Shown piece after piece: positions 8,499-16,893 of a stretch of DNA of 19,778 nucleotides (position 1 is its first letter; every line of letters starts with the position of its first letter). The notes under the pieces were generated by a model. It saw nothing but the letters and a program-made list of their open reading frames with translations, had not been told where the DNA came from and searched no databases. The stretch is from CAIQIA01 sp049317465. GTDB lineage: Bacteria; Cyanobacteriota; Cyanobacteriia; PCC-6307; Cyanobiaceae. A program made the position numbers and the translations under genes. Where the stretch lies: NCBI GenBank assembly GCA_049317465.1, contig JBMOIF010000042.1:1-19778 (forward strand), written 5' to 3'.

Positions 8499-10286
8499 TC
8501 AGTAGCTGGCACCGGTGCGGCGATGGTGAACGGCCGTCTGGCCCTGGTCATCCAGCAGACCCCCGGCCGTCACCTCGGCGTAGAGCACCCAGTGATCACC
8601 GCACTCCATGCGTTGCATCACCGTGGCCTCCAGCCATGCCAGGGTATCGGGCAGCACGGGCTGACCCCCGGGACTGCGTTGCAGCTGCAGCCCTGCGAAG
8701 CGGTCACTGCCGGGGGTGAAGGGTTGCAGAAACTGCTTCATCGGCCCCAGCTCCCGGCCCGCCGCCAGCACGTTGAGGGCGAAGCGATCACCCACGTGCA
8801 GCAGGCTTTCGACCGCCCGATCGCGGGCCACCGCCACCGACACCGCCGGGGGCTGGAAGCCCGCCTGGCTCACCCAGCTGGCCACCATCGCCCCTTCCAG
8901 CGCGGTTTCACCGTCGCCCCGGCGGGCCGTGAGCACGCACAGGGAGCCGATGACCCGCCCGAGGGCTCGCACGGCAGGGTCGCTGCGGCTTTCGTTCAGG
9001 CCGCCGCCGCGGTTGCCCTGGCGGCGTTGCCGCTGCCGCAGCTGGCGGGCCAGGGCCGTGCCGGTTTCCTCGCACTGCCGCAGGGTGGCGGGATCGGGGC
9101 TGAATTTGACCCGGATCGGCGCGAAGGCCATCGAGAAGCCCCCATCCGTGAGCTTCGACTCGAGCAGATCCAGGGCCTCGCCGCTCCAGCCGTAGCTGCC
9201 GAACACCCCCACCGGTCTGTCGCGGTCGCCCTCGGCCAGGACCGTGCCGAGGGCTGAGACGATCGGCGTCGGCGCGTGGCCTCCGAGGGTGGGGGAGCCG
9301 ATCAGCAGCGCGTCGCAGGAGCGGATGGCGCTGATCAGCTGGTCGGCTTCGGCGAATTCGCAGTTGATGCTGGTGACCCGCACGCCGGCGCGGGCAATGC
9401 CCTGGGCGATCGCATCGGCGATGGCGGCCGTGTTGCCGTAGGCACTGGCATAGAGCAGCGCCACCGACTGGGCTGCCCGCTGCTGCCCCTCGCCCCAGCG
9501 GCGGTAGTCGGCCAGCAGGCTGCGCCAGCTCTCACTCACCATCGGGCCGTGCAGAGGCAGCAGGCTGCGGATCGGCAGGCTCTCGAGCCGGTCCACCACC
9601 GCCTCCACCTGGTTGGCCATGGGGGCCATCAGGCAGTCGAAGTAGTAGCGGCGGTCTTCCTCGGTGCTGCTGCGGTTGGGCTCCGCCAGCACCGGGGTGC
9701 ACACATGGGCCGAGAAGAACCGGCCGCTCATCAGCAGTCCGCTCGCCCCATCAAAGGCCGCCAGGGCGGCCGGCCAGCGGGGGGTGGGGGTGGGCAGCAG
9801 CCGCAGTTCACCACCGTTCCACGGCAGGCTGTCCTCCGCCCGGATCACCCGCAGCGGCGGCAGCGGCGGCGGCGGGGGCCCCTCCTCCCCGGGCCGACGC
9901 CGCTCCCACAGGTCCTGCAGCAGTCGGGCTCCGGCGTTCGACACCACCAGCTCCAGCTGCGGCCAGGACCCGAGCAGCCGCTGCAGCAGTCCCACCCGGT
10001 TGGGGTTCACGTCGCCCACGACCACCAGCAGCGGCGCTCCGGCGGGCAGCCGCGTGGCCAGGGCCTCGAGGAACGGGCCGGCGAAGGCGTCCCCCGGGGG
10101 ATGCACCAGCAGGCTCGGGGAGCCCGGAAACAGCACGCTGTTGCTGCAGGTGCCCCGCTCCAGGGCGTATTCGACTTCAAAGCGCAGCCGCCGCGGGCTC
10201 AGGCCCCGCAGGCACAGGCTGCCATCGTCCAGGGGCAGGACCACCACCGAACGGTCGTCGCCGGTGGAGCCGGTGCTGCTGGCCAT
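8499..10286 (-). CDS. flv1: Class C flavodiiron protein Flv1 (subunit without canonical diiron ligands)
   Basis: 595 aa, three domains typical of cyanobacterial class C flavodiiron proteins: a metallo-beta-lactamase-like domain (about 15-265), a flavodoxin domain (about 275-415, LLYASAYGNTAAIADAI), and an NAD(P)H:flavin reductase-like domain (about 440-595, GAMVASWVSQAGF and the end HHRRTGASY). With Flv3 it forms the complex that reduces O2 to water downstream of photosystem I. The diiron ligand positions are replaced. The HxExDH motif of Flv3 reads DxNxNR here (92-97), the next His is Arg (R170), and the bridging Asp is Arg (R189). H246 in LHGPM remains. Such replacement is the known mark of Flv1. 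A Pro-rich loop (about 137-144) interrupts the first domain. It follows flv3 by 22 bp, so the two are co-transcribed. Confidence 0.94.
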   Translation of the reverse strand: MASSTGSTGDDRSVVVLPLDDGSLCLRGLSPRRLRFEVEYALERGTCSNSVLFPGSPSLLVHPPGDAFAGPFLEALATRLPAGAPLLVVVGDVNPNRVGLLQRLLGSWPQLELVVSNAGARLLQDLWERRRPGEEGPPPPPLPPLRVIRAEDSLPWNGGELRLLPTPTPRWPAALAAFDGASGLLMSGRFFSAHVCTPVLAEPNRSSTEEDRRYYFDCLMAPMANQVEAVVDRLESLPIRSLLPLHGPMVSESWRSLLADYRRWGEGQQRAAQSVALLYASAYGNTAAIADAIAQGIARAGVRVTSINCEFAEADQLISAIRSCDALLIGSPTLGGHAPTPIVSALGTVLAEGDRDRPVGVFGSYGWSGEALDLLESKLTDGGFSMAFAPIRVKFSPDPATLRQCEETGTALARQLRQRQRRQGNRGGGLNESRSDPAVRALGRVIGSLCVLTARRGDGETALEGAMVASWVSQAGFQPPAVSVAVARDRAVESLLHVGDRFALNVLAAGRELGPMKQFLQPFTPGSDRFAGLQLQRSPGGQPVLPDTLAWLEATVMQRMECGDHWVLYAEVTAGGLLDDQGQTAVHHRRTGASY

Positions 10287-10308
10287 GGTCGAGCGCTCGG
10301 AAGGGTGA

Positions 10309-12066
10309 TCAGTAGTGGTTGCCCACCTTGCGATGGTGGGTGGCCGTGCGCCCGTCGGCGTCGGCCACGTTGCCGTTCTCAACCTCGGCGTAGATGAGCC
10401 AGTGGTCGCCGCCTTCGAGCCGTTGCAGCACCCGGCAGTCGAGGTAGGCCAGGGCTTCGGCCAGAACCGGACCGCCCCGGGCCACATCCGTCAGGGTGGC
10501 GACACCGGCGAAGCGGTCGGCACCGGGTGGAAAGCGACGCAGGAAGTGGCGCAGCAGCAACTGGTGGTTGCCTTCGGCCAGCACATTGAGCACGAAGCGG
10601 TCACCCACCTGCATCAGGGATTCGATGGCCCGGTCGCGGGCGACGGCCACCGTCAGCCCCGGCGGATCGAAGCTGGCCTGGCTCACCCAGCTGGCCACCA
10701 TGGCGCCGCTGCGGGCAGCCTCCCCCTCGCCCTGGCGGGCGGTGACGATGTACAGACCACCGCTCAGGCGTCCCAGGGCCTTGTCGAGGTCGGCATCGAG
10801 GGCCTTCATGGCGGCGATGGCCCTGTCCCGCAGCAGCAGCTGGCCCAGGTCGGTGCCGGCCTCCTCGCACTGCTGGAAGGCCGTGGCATCGGGCACCGTG
10901 CGGATCCGCAGCGGCGGGAAGGCTTCGGCGTGCCCCAGGTCCCGCAGTTGCTGGTTGATGGCATCGATGGGCTCATCGTTGCCGCCATAGGCGTCGTACA
11001 GGCCCACCGGCTGGGTGGGGCGCAGGGCTGCCAGCACCGTGCCCCATGCGGCCCGCAGGTCGCCGTCCGGGCGGGCCGGTGGCGTCGGCAGCACCACGGC
11101 ACCGGCGTCGCCGATCAGGGCCGTCAGCTCCTGGGGGTCGGTGCCGCGCAGGTCCACCAGCTGCACCGGCAGGTCGGTCTTGCCGATGCCGCGGGCAATG
11201 GCCTGGCTCAGCCGGTCGCAGAAGCCGTACTGGCTCACGTAGGCCACCGCCGCGTAGCGGTCGCCCTTGCTGCGATCACGGCTCCAGGCGTCGTAGTCGC
11301 CCATCCACAGGCCCAGATGGTGACGCAGCAGCGGTCCGTGACCCGTGGCGATGGTGGTCACGGGCGGCAGCGCTTCGACGCGTTTGAGGGCCTGCAGCAC
11401 GCTGCGGGCGTTGGGCCCCATCAGGCAGTCGTAGTAGAAGCGGAAGTCGGGCGCGATGGCCCCGGGGTCGCTGTCGAACACCTCGTCGCTGCAGTAGTGC
11501 AGCCCGAAGGCATCGCAGCTGAAGAGCACGCCGGTGCCGTGGTCGTAGCTGAAGATCGTGTCGGGCCAGTGCAGGTTCGGTGCACTCACGAATTCGAGCC
11601 GGTGGTCGCTGGTGCCGCCGTCGACGCAGCCCAGGTCGAGACTCTCGCCGCTCTTGACCGCCCGGCTGCGGAAGGGTCGGTGCACCTGGTGCTCGAGGTA
11701 GTTGATCGCCACCTTGGAGCCCACCACCTCGAGGTCGGGGTTGAGCTCGAGCAGGTCGGCCACCAGACCCGAATGGTCGGGTTCGGTGTGCGACACCACC
11801 AGGTGATCGATCTGGCGCGGATCGATCAGCGCCTGGAGCTGCGGCAGCCAGCTGTCGCGGAACTTGGCATGGCTGGTGTCGATCAGGGCCGTGCGCTGGC
11901 CCCGGATCAGGAAGGCGTTGTAGGTGGTGCCGTTTCGCAGGCCGAACTCGATGTCGAAGCGGCTGCGGTCCCAGTCGAGGGACCGCAGGGCCGTGGTGTC
12001 CGCAGCGATCGGCGCGGTCTGCAGGCTCAGCCGAGGCGGGGCGGGGGCGGGCGCGACGGGGGACAT
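10309..12066 (-). CDS. flv3: Class C flavodiiron protein Flv3 (canonical diiron site)
   Basis: 585 aa with the same three domains as Flv1: metallo-beta-lactamase-like (about 30-265), flavodoxin (about 272-410) and flavin reductase-like (about 430-585, GAMVASWVSQASF). All diiron ligands are visible: H93, E95, D97 and H98 in HTEPDH, H166 in NLHWPD, D185 in FSCDAFG and H243 in ATGHGP. This separates it from Flv1 and fits the role of Flv3 in light-driven O2 reduction that protects photosystem I during light changes. The flavodoxin loop at its N-side reads YVSQYGFCDRLSQ, less canonical than the usual SxYGNT form but typical of this class. ATG 12066 is the only sensible start. It is 54 bp after the end of the large mosaic gene, and a loose -10-like TAGATT lies in that gap. 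Confidence 0.95.
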   Translation of the reverse strand: MSPVAPAPAPPRLSLQTAPIAADTTALRSLDWDRSRFDIEFGLRNGTTYNAFLIRGQRTALIDTSHAKFRDSWLPQLQALIDPRQIDHLVVSHTEPDHSGLVADLLELNPDLEVVGSKVAINYLEHQVHRPFRSRAVKSGESLDLGCVDGGTSDHRLEFVSAPNLHWPDTIFSYDHGTGVLFSCDAFGLHYCSDEVFDSDPGAIAPDFRFYYDCLMGPNARSVLQALKRVEALPPVTTIATGHGPLLRHHLGLWMGDYDAWSRDRSKGDRYAAVAYVSQYGFCDRLSQAIARGIGKTDLPVQLVDLRGTDPQELTALIGDAGAVVLPTPPARPDGDLRAAWGTVLAALRPTQPVGLYDAYGGNDEPIDAINQQLRDLGHAEAFPPLRIRTVPDATAFQQCEEAGTDLGQLLLRDRAIAAMKALDADLDKALGRLSGGLYIVTARQGEGEAARSGAMVASWVSQASFDPPGLTVAVARDRAIESLMQVGDRFVLNVLAEGNHQLLLRHFLRRFPPGADRFAGVATLTDVARGGPVLAEALAYLDCRVLQRLEGGDHWLIYAEVENGNVADADGRTATHHRKVGNHY

Positions 12067-12120
12067 GGGAACACCGGCGGCGACGCTGGAAATCTAGGGG
12101 GAGCAGCCGGGACGGAGGGG
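12067..12120 (-). promoter_or_regulatory. Gap upstream of flv3
   Basis: Only 54 bp lie between the end of the 1431-aa gene and the flv3 start. On the minus strand a TAGATT (4 of 6 for a -10 box) occurs, but no matching -35 box or clear Shine-Dalgarno was found. flv3 may have its own weak promoter here or be reached by read-through. Confidence 0.2.
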
Positions 12121-12777
12121 TCAGAGCAGCCCAGCCGTCTGCAGCGCCAGCAGCCAGCCGTCGGCCATCACGCCGTAACCCTGGGCCGTCGGATGGATCC
12201 CGCCCGCATCCAGCAATCCCTCGAGGGGTGTGGTCAGGTTCACCGCCTGCACCGTCATCCGTGGGGTCGACAGCGATGCCGCCGAGCCGGTGATCCAGCT
12301 GTTGAGGGCGAGGGTATCGGCCGCCACCCGAGCGGTCTGGGTCGGTGGGCGCAGGACGGGCAGGGTTCCGAGCAGCACCGGCAGTGGGGGTGTGCCGGGG
12401 GCGATCAGCCGATCCAGGCTCTGCAGCAGGGTGGTGAGGGCCGCCGGGGCGGCGGTGGCACTGGAGGCATTGAGGAGGTCGTTGGCACCGATCAGCAGCA
12501 GCACCGCCGCTGGATCCCCGGCGCGGCTGACATCGCGCAGGCTGGCCATGGCAGCCGGCAGCTGGGCCGTCAGACCCGCCATGGTCAGCCCGGGCACGCC
12601 CCAGTGGTCAGGGTCGGGGCTGGGGTCGGCGGCCAGCAGCAGCTGCTGCCGTCCGACCAGATCCATGGTGTGACCCAGGCTCTGCCCCCGCTGCTGCAGA
12701 ACGGCCCGATACCCCCCCGGCACCAGCCCACCGTCGGTGAGCGAATCCCCCAGGGGAAGCAGCCTCAGCACCGGCCC
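12121..12777 (-). other. SGNH/GDSL hydrolase domain at the C-terminus of the mosaic protein
   Basis: Residues 1214-1431 hold the four SGNH blocks in order: VLRLLPLGDSLTDGG with nucleophile S1225, WGVPGLTMAGL (block II region, about 1272-1282), LLLIGANDLL with N1312, and DAGGIHPTAQGY with D1403 and H1408. The spacing matches lipase/acylhydrolase GDSL-2 members. All catalytic positions are kept, so this part is likely active as an esterase or acetylhydrolase, possibly on polysaccharide or peptidoglycan acetyl groups. The substrate is inference. Confidence 0.9.
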
Positions 12778-15700
12778 CGGCGGCAGCGGACCGGCCAGGG
12801 TGCAGGCCGGTCCGAAGGCCATGGGGCCCGTGTTGCCCGCCGGATCCACAAGCCTTGCCCGCAGCCGCAGGTGGCGGTTCAGTGTGGAGGCGAGGGTCAG
12901 CGGCAGGCTCCACAGGCCGGTCAGGGGATCCGCCGCCACGGTGCCCAGGGAGCGCGCGCCGTCGAGCACCTCCACCACGTCTCCTGGAAGGGATGATCCG
13001 GCGAGCGTGCCGACCACGACGGGGGTGAAATCGTCACTGGTGCCACCGGCGGGAATCGGACCGGTCACGGGCCCGCTGTCATCCAGCACCGCCGTGATTG
13101 TCGGCAGAGCTGTGGGGGCCAGGCTGTCCACCTGCAGGGGGTGATCGGCGGACATGGAACCGGCGTTGCCGGCGGCATCCACCACCCGTGCCCGCAGGGT
13201 CAGTGTCGACACGGTCGCCGGCAACGGGGCCGTGAACCCCCAGGTGCGGCGGTCGGGGCCGAGAACGGCGTTGCCGAGGATGGTGTCGCCGTTCAGCACC
13301 TGCACCAGTTCGCCAGCCCCGGCCTGGGCGCTCAGGCTGCCCAGGATCCTGGGGGTGCGGTCGCTGATCCAGTCGCCGGGGGCGGCGGCACCCTGGCGGG
13401 CCCCGTGGTCGTCGATGACGCTGGTGATCGTTGTGGCCATCGCCGGTGCCACGGTGTCGACCAGCAGGCGGCGGGCCGCGGCTGCACGGCCGGCATTGCC
13501 GGCGGCATCCACCACCCTGGCGGTGAGGCTGATGGCGGTGCCGGGACCCTGCGGCAGTTGCAGGGGCAGCGACCAGCTGTTGCCCGGGCCCAGGCTCACC
13601 ACGGTGCCGATCACAAAGCCATTGGCGACAACCTCGAGGGTTTCCCCGCTGGCCAGGGGGCCCGAGAGCGTTCCCTGCAGCAGTGGCGTGTCGTCGTCGC
13701 TCACCGCCCCCTGGGCCAGTGCTCCCTGCCGCGGCCCCCGGTCATCGATCAGGGCGGTGAGCGTCGGCACGGTCGTGGGTGCCGTGCTGTCGAGGCTGGC
13801 CTGAAACGCGACCGAAGGGGGGCCTGCATTGCCGGCTCCGTCAAACAGCTGCAGCTGAATGGTCACGGGGCCGTCCGGCCCGGTCAGCAGGGGCTGGATC
13901 GACCAGTCCGTGCCGGCGGGGCTGATCCGGGCATCGCCCATGGATTTGCCGTTGACCAGCAGCACCAGCCGCTCCGTTGCGCCGGGGGCGGCCGCCAGGG
14001 TCCCCTGCAGCAGAGGCGTGCGATCGCTGAACCAGCCCAGGGCAGGCACCAGACCCTGAAGGGTGCCGTGGTCATCGCTGAAGCTGGTGAGGACCGGGGT
14101 GATCCCAGGGCCCTGGCGGTCCAGGGTCACCTGCAGCGGCAGCGAGACGGGGGACACCAGACCGGAAGGATCGATCTGCCGTGCCAGCAGCGACCACCCC
14201 CCATCCACGGGCAGCACCAGACCACCGCCGCTGCCGTCGGTCCAGCGGCGTCCGCCGTCGGCGGACCATTGCCAGACGCTCCCCGGCTCCAGCCCTGTGA
14301 CCTGCACCCCTGGGGCATTGGTGAGACCGTCCGTTGCCGAACCGCCGCTGTCCACGAGCAGCTGCAGCCGGGGTGGTGGCGGCGGGCTGGTGTCCACCGG
14401 TCCCACAGCTGTCGGCAGGGGGGATCCGCTGGCGCTGACCTGCACATGGCTTGTGGCTCCGCGGCTGCCCTGGCCCGACAGTGGCGTCAGGCTCAGACAC
14501 CCCGCCGCACCCTGGGCGCTGACCTGGGTGTACTGGCGGAACTGCAGCTCCAGCAGACCGTTGAGGGGCGCTCTCACGACCATCGCCACCCCTTCGGATC
14601 CGGCGAGCCGATCGACCGCGGCGGGGGTTGTCGCCGGCAGCAGCAGCACGATGCTGCGACCTGCGCTCCGCAGCAGGCTGAGCCTGGCCCTGATCGCTTC
14701 CCAGCGGGGGGTGCCTCCAGCCAGGTCGGCGGCGCCGCTCTCTGCCAGGCTCACGACCGTCAGCGGACCGATGTCGTTCTGCCCGTCGATCGTCTGTGCA
14801 CCGATCCAGGCCGTGCGTTGCAGCAGCGGCACCTCGGCGGCCCCCGACAGCACCGAGGCCGTCGCGGCCAGCAGCACCTGGGGCTGCAGCTGTTCGGCCA
14901 GGTCGAGCAGGGCGGGGCTGAGGGCTCCCGGGCTGGCCGGCAGGGCCAGCAGCCGCCAGGCTTCGCGGCTGTTGACCGCGGGAAGCGTGCGGAAACCGCC
15001 CTCCAGGGTTCCGCCTTCGCCTTCGAGCCGGTAGGTGTAGCGCTGGCCGGGATCCAGCCCGGTGAGGGAGAGCGGTGCGCCACCGCCGAGGGGCAGGTTC
15101 AGGGTCAGGGCGCTGCCGGCCCCGGACCACAGGCTGAGGCGGCCTGTCAGGGGCGTGCCGGGTGTCAGGTCGATCCCGTCTGGCCGCGGGTTCGTGAGCC
15201 GGGGCCGCCAGGGGCCAGTCGCCGTGAGGGCGGTGCGCTCGACGAACAGGTCGTAGGTGCCGGGCGCCTCGTTGGGATGCCCCGCCAGGTCACCCTCGGT
15301 CATGCCGGCCACAATCACGTCACCGGCCGCCAGGGTCAGCAGGGCATTGGCCGAATCGTTGCCCGCCGTTCCGTAGAGCCGGCTGCCCAGGTGGCGGCCG
15401 TCAGCCGAGAACAGGGCCACGTAGCCATCGAAGCCCCCCTGGTTGGCGAGGCCCTGCAGATCCCCTTCCGTCCTGCCGCTGACGAGGATCTCTCCACCCG
15501 GAGTCAGCGCCAGGCTGCGGCCGTACTCGTAAGCGGCCGAGCCGAACCGGCGCAGCCAGCGGAGGTTGCCATCGGGGCTGAAACGGGCCAGGTAGGCATC
15601 CGCCGCGTCGCCTCCGGCCGGGCTCCAGTCGCGGCCGGCCATGCGGCCGGTGACGAGAATGTCGCCCCCTGGCGTCACCAGAACGCCGTAGCCATGGTCG

Positions 15701-16416
15701 GTGCCGCCGGTGGCGATCGATCGGCTCCAGACCAGGGTTCCGGCGGCGTCGAAGCGCAGCACCACGGCATCCTCGAGACCGCTGTTCGGCAGACCTGCCA
15801 GCGGCCCATCGCTGTGCCCGACCACCACAAGCCCCTCATCGGCGGTGGTGGCCATGGCCGAGGGACGGTCCTGACCGCTTCCCCCCAGCTGGCGACTCCA
15901 CAGCAGGCCGCCGCCGGCCTCGAAGGCCTGGATCAGCAGATCCATGCCGCCGGCGTTCGCCGCGGTGACCGTGCCATCGGTCCAGCCGGCCACAAGCACG
16001 CTCCCTGTCGGGGTCGTTCCCACACCGGCCAGCTGCTCCAGCCTCGGGCTGCCGATCCACTGGCGCCAGAGGCCGCTGCCGTCTGGGTTGAGGCGCGTCA
16101 GCACACCATCGCTGAGACCGGGGCGCAGACCTGCCGGGGTGACGCCCTTTTCAAACCCGGCTGTGTAGATCGCCCCACCGGGCCCCAGGGCCAGGCCGAA
16201 GGCCTGCTGATCCGATCCTGGGATGCCCCCGTCCACGTAGGGGCGGATCCAGTCGACGGTGCCCGAGGGCAGCAGGCGAGCCAGAAAGGGACGGGCGGGA
16301 CCGGCGATCGAGAATCCCAGCAGCAGGACGGCTCCGGACGGATCCTCGGCCAGGCCGGTGACCCATTCCCGGGCGCCGAGGCCCAGGGAGAGCCACCAGC
16401 TGCGGCTGCTGTGCAT
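12121..16416 (-). CDS. Large mosaic protein: SBBP propeller, phosphoesterase-like region, Ig-like repeats, SGNH/GDSL hydrolase
   Basis: 1431 aa. Residues about 1-395 are propeller-type repeats of the SBBP kind, with recurring blocks such as GGDILVTGR, GGEILVSGRTEGDLQGL, DAYLARFSPDGNLRW and YGTAGNDSANALL. Residues about 402-478 look like a fibronectin III-like domain, and 485-645 like a phosphoesterase fold without metal ligands. A Pro-rich linker (677-683) leads into one Ig-like unit (684-763) and four longer ones of about 110 aa (764-1205). Residues 1214-1431 are a complete SGNH/GDSL hydrolase: S1225 in LGDSLTDGG, N1312 in IGANDLL, and D1403/H1408 in DAGGIHPT. An in-frame stop 24 nt upstream fixes the start, and no signal peptide follows. 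The Ig and propeller parts suggest a surface or secreted protein, perhaps by a type I route, but no RTX repeats were seen. The esterase substrate is unknown. Confidence 0.9.
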   Translation of the reverse strand: MHSSRSWWLSLGLGAREWVTGLAEDPSGAVLLLGFSIAGPARPFLARLLPSGTVDWIRPYVDGGIPGSDQQAFGLALGPGGAIYTAGFEKGVTPAGLRPGLSDGVLTRLNPDGSGLWRQWIGSPRLEQLAGVGTTPTGSVLVAGWTDGTVTAANAGGMDLLIQAFEAGGGLLWSRQLGGSGQDRPSAMATTADEGLVVVGHSDGPLAGLPNSGLEDAVVLRFDAAGTLVWSRSIATGGTDHGYGVLVTPGGDILVTGRMAGRDWSPAGGDAADAYLARFSPDGNLRWLRRFGSAAYEYGRSLALTPGGEILVSGRTEGDLQGLANQGGFDGYVALFSADGRHLGSRLYGTAGNDSANALLTLAAGDVIVAGMTEGDLAGHPNEAPGTYDLFVERTALTATGPWRPRLTNPRPDGIDLTPGTPLTGRLSLWSGAGSALTLNLPLGGGAPLSLTGLDPGQRYTYRLEGEGGTLEGGFRTLPAVNSREAWRLLALPASPGALSPALLDLAEQLQPQVLLAATASVLSGAAEVPLLQRTAWIGAQTIDGQNDIGPLTVVSLAESGAADLAGGTPRWEAIRARLSLLRSAGRSIVLLLPATTPAAVDRLAGSEGVAMVVRAPLNGLLELQFRQYTQVSAQGAAGCLSLTPLSGQGSRGATSHVQVSASGSPLPTAVGPVDTSPPPPPRLQLLVDSGGSATDGLTNAPGVQVTGLEPGSVWQWSADGGRRWTDGSGGGLVLPVDGGWSLLARQIDPSGLVSPVSLPLQVTLDRQGPGITPVLTSFSDDHGTLQGLVPALGWFSDRTPLLQGTLAAAPGATERLVLLVNGKSMGDARISPAGTDWSIQPLLTGPDGPVTIQLQLFDGAGNAGPPSVAFQASLDSTAPTTVPTLTALIDDRGPRQGALAQGAVSDDDTPLLQGTLSGPLASGETLEVVANGFVIGTVVSLGPGNSWSLPLQLPQGPGTAISLTARVVDAAGNAGRAAAARRLLVDTVAPAMATTITSVIDDHGARQGAAAPGDWISDRTPRILGSLSAQAGAGELVQVLNGDTILGNAVLGPDRRTWGFTAPLPATVSTLTLRARVVDAAGNAGSMSADHPLQVDSLAPTALPTITAVLDDSGPVTGPIPAGGTSDDFTPVVVGTLAGSSLPGDVVEVLDGARSLGTVAADPLTGLWSLPLTLASTLNRHLRLRARLVDPAGNTGPMAFGPACTLAGPLPPGPVLRLLPLGDSLTDGGLVPGGYRAVLQQRGQSLGHTMDLVGRQQLLLAADPSPDPDHWGVPGLTMAGLTAQLPAAMASLRDVSRAGDPAAVLLLIGANDLLNASSATAAPAALTTLLQSLDRLIAPGTPPLPVLLGTLPVLRPPTQTARVAADTLALNSWITGSAASLSTPRMTVQAVNLTTPLEGLLDAGGIHPTAQGYGVMADGWLLALQTAGLL
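12802..14127 (-). repeat. Four tandem bacterial Ig-like repeats of about 110 aa
   Basis: Four units within the mosaic protein begin at residues 764, 874, 985 and 1095, with periods of 110, 111 and 110. Each opens with a VDS.AP-like seam, then T.I..V.DD.G..QG, SD..TP.L.GTL, a V.NG...G segment, a tryptophan (WSI/WSL/WGF), and closes with L.ARVVDAAGNAG. The pattern is that of the Big-type Ig-like domains in large bacterial adhesins. Units 2-4 are closer to each other than to unit 1. The DNA also repeats, for example the segments coding for VVDAAGNAG. Confidence 0.88.
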
Positions 16417-16456
16417 GCCTGCCTGCCGTCGATGGCTTCAGGATGCCGACGCCCGT

Positions 16457-16810
16457 TCAGGCCGCCAGGGCCAGGGAAGCCTCTCTGCGCAGGGCCAGGC
16501 CGTCGATCTGGGGCACCAGGGCCATCACAAGGTCACGCATCTGCACCAGGGTGTCGTCGCTGCCGTTCATGCCATGCCAGCGCAGGCGGGTGAGCAGTTC
16601 GAGACCCCCGCGCTCGCGGTCGGGCTGCAGCGTCGCATCGATGCAGAGCAGGCCGTCGATGTCGGGATGGCTGGCCCGCAGAGCCACATACACCGGACCG
16701 TTGTCGATGATCTCAACGCGGTGGCCCTGGCGGCCGAGACCCTTGCGGAGGGTCTGGAGCCAGACCCCCAGGCCCGGGGCGGAACCGGTGCTGAGGCGGA
16801 CGAGTTCCAT
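16457..16810 (-). CDS. Uncharacterised protein (117 aa)
   Basis: I do not recognise a named family, although the sequence looks well structured and conserved-like. It reads MELVRLSTGSAPGLGVWLQ, then an amphipathic helix, VEIIDNGPVYVALRAS, DIDGLLCIDATLQ, GGLELLTRLRWHGMNGSDDT, and ends with a helix LVQMRDLVMALVPQIDGL. This suggests an alternating alpha/beta soluble domain. No metal site or membrane segment is visible. The ATG at 16810 gives a sensible N-terminus; the frame stays open upstream into the neighbouring gene but only as antisense-like noise. It lies 83 bp downstream of the MEKHLA gene and 40 bp upstream of the mosaic gene, so it may be the last member of the helicase operon. Confidence 0.75.
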   Translation of the reverse strand: MELVRLSTGSAPGLGVWLQTLRKGLGRQGHRVEIIDNGPVYVALRASHPDIDGLLCIDATLQPDRERGGLELLTRLRWHGMNGSDDTLVQMRDLVMALVPQIDGLALRREASLALAA

Positions 16811-16836
16811 GGCAGGGCGGTGACGCAGCTCAACTG

Positions 16837-16849
16837 CCTGAGCCTCAGG
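16837..16849. repeat. 13-nt palindrome upstream of the 117-aa gene
   Basis: CCTGAG and CTCAGG flank a single central base in the 83-bp gap between the MEKHLA gene and the 117-aa gene. It could be a small operator or a minor hairpin. No known binding motif was recognised, and chance is possible. Confidence 0.25.
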
Positions 16850-16893
16850 TGTCGCAGGCTGATCTGTCTGTGCCGCCGGCGACGTCCGGCTGG

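Noticed and set aside
8499..12066. flv1 and flv3 as a recent tandem duplication
   Set aside because: The two share a domain plan but differ strongly in ligand residues and loops, which matches the long-known separate Flv1 and Flv3 subfamilies.
10315..12996. A plus-strand open frame of about 890 codons across flv3 and the end of the mosaic gene
   Set aside because: It crosses two unrelated minus-strand genes and has no motifs; a GC-driven shadow.
12802..14127. CRISPR or mobile-element repeats
   Set aside because: The repeated DNA matches protein-level Ig-like repeats with a period of about 330 bp, diverged and in frame. There are no short identical repeats with unique spacers and no terminal inverted repeats.
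13141..16593. A plus-strand open frame of about 1150 codons opposite the mosaic protein gene
   Set aside because: Same low-information Gly/Gln/Arg/His composition and no domains. The minus frame has clear SBBP, Ig-like and SGNH motifs. A periodic appearance in the antisense frame is just the echo of the repeats.
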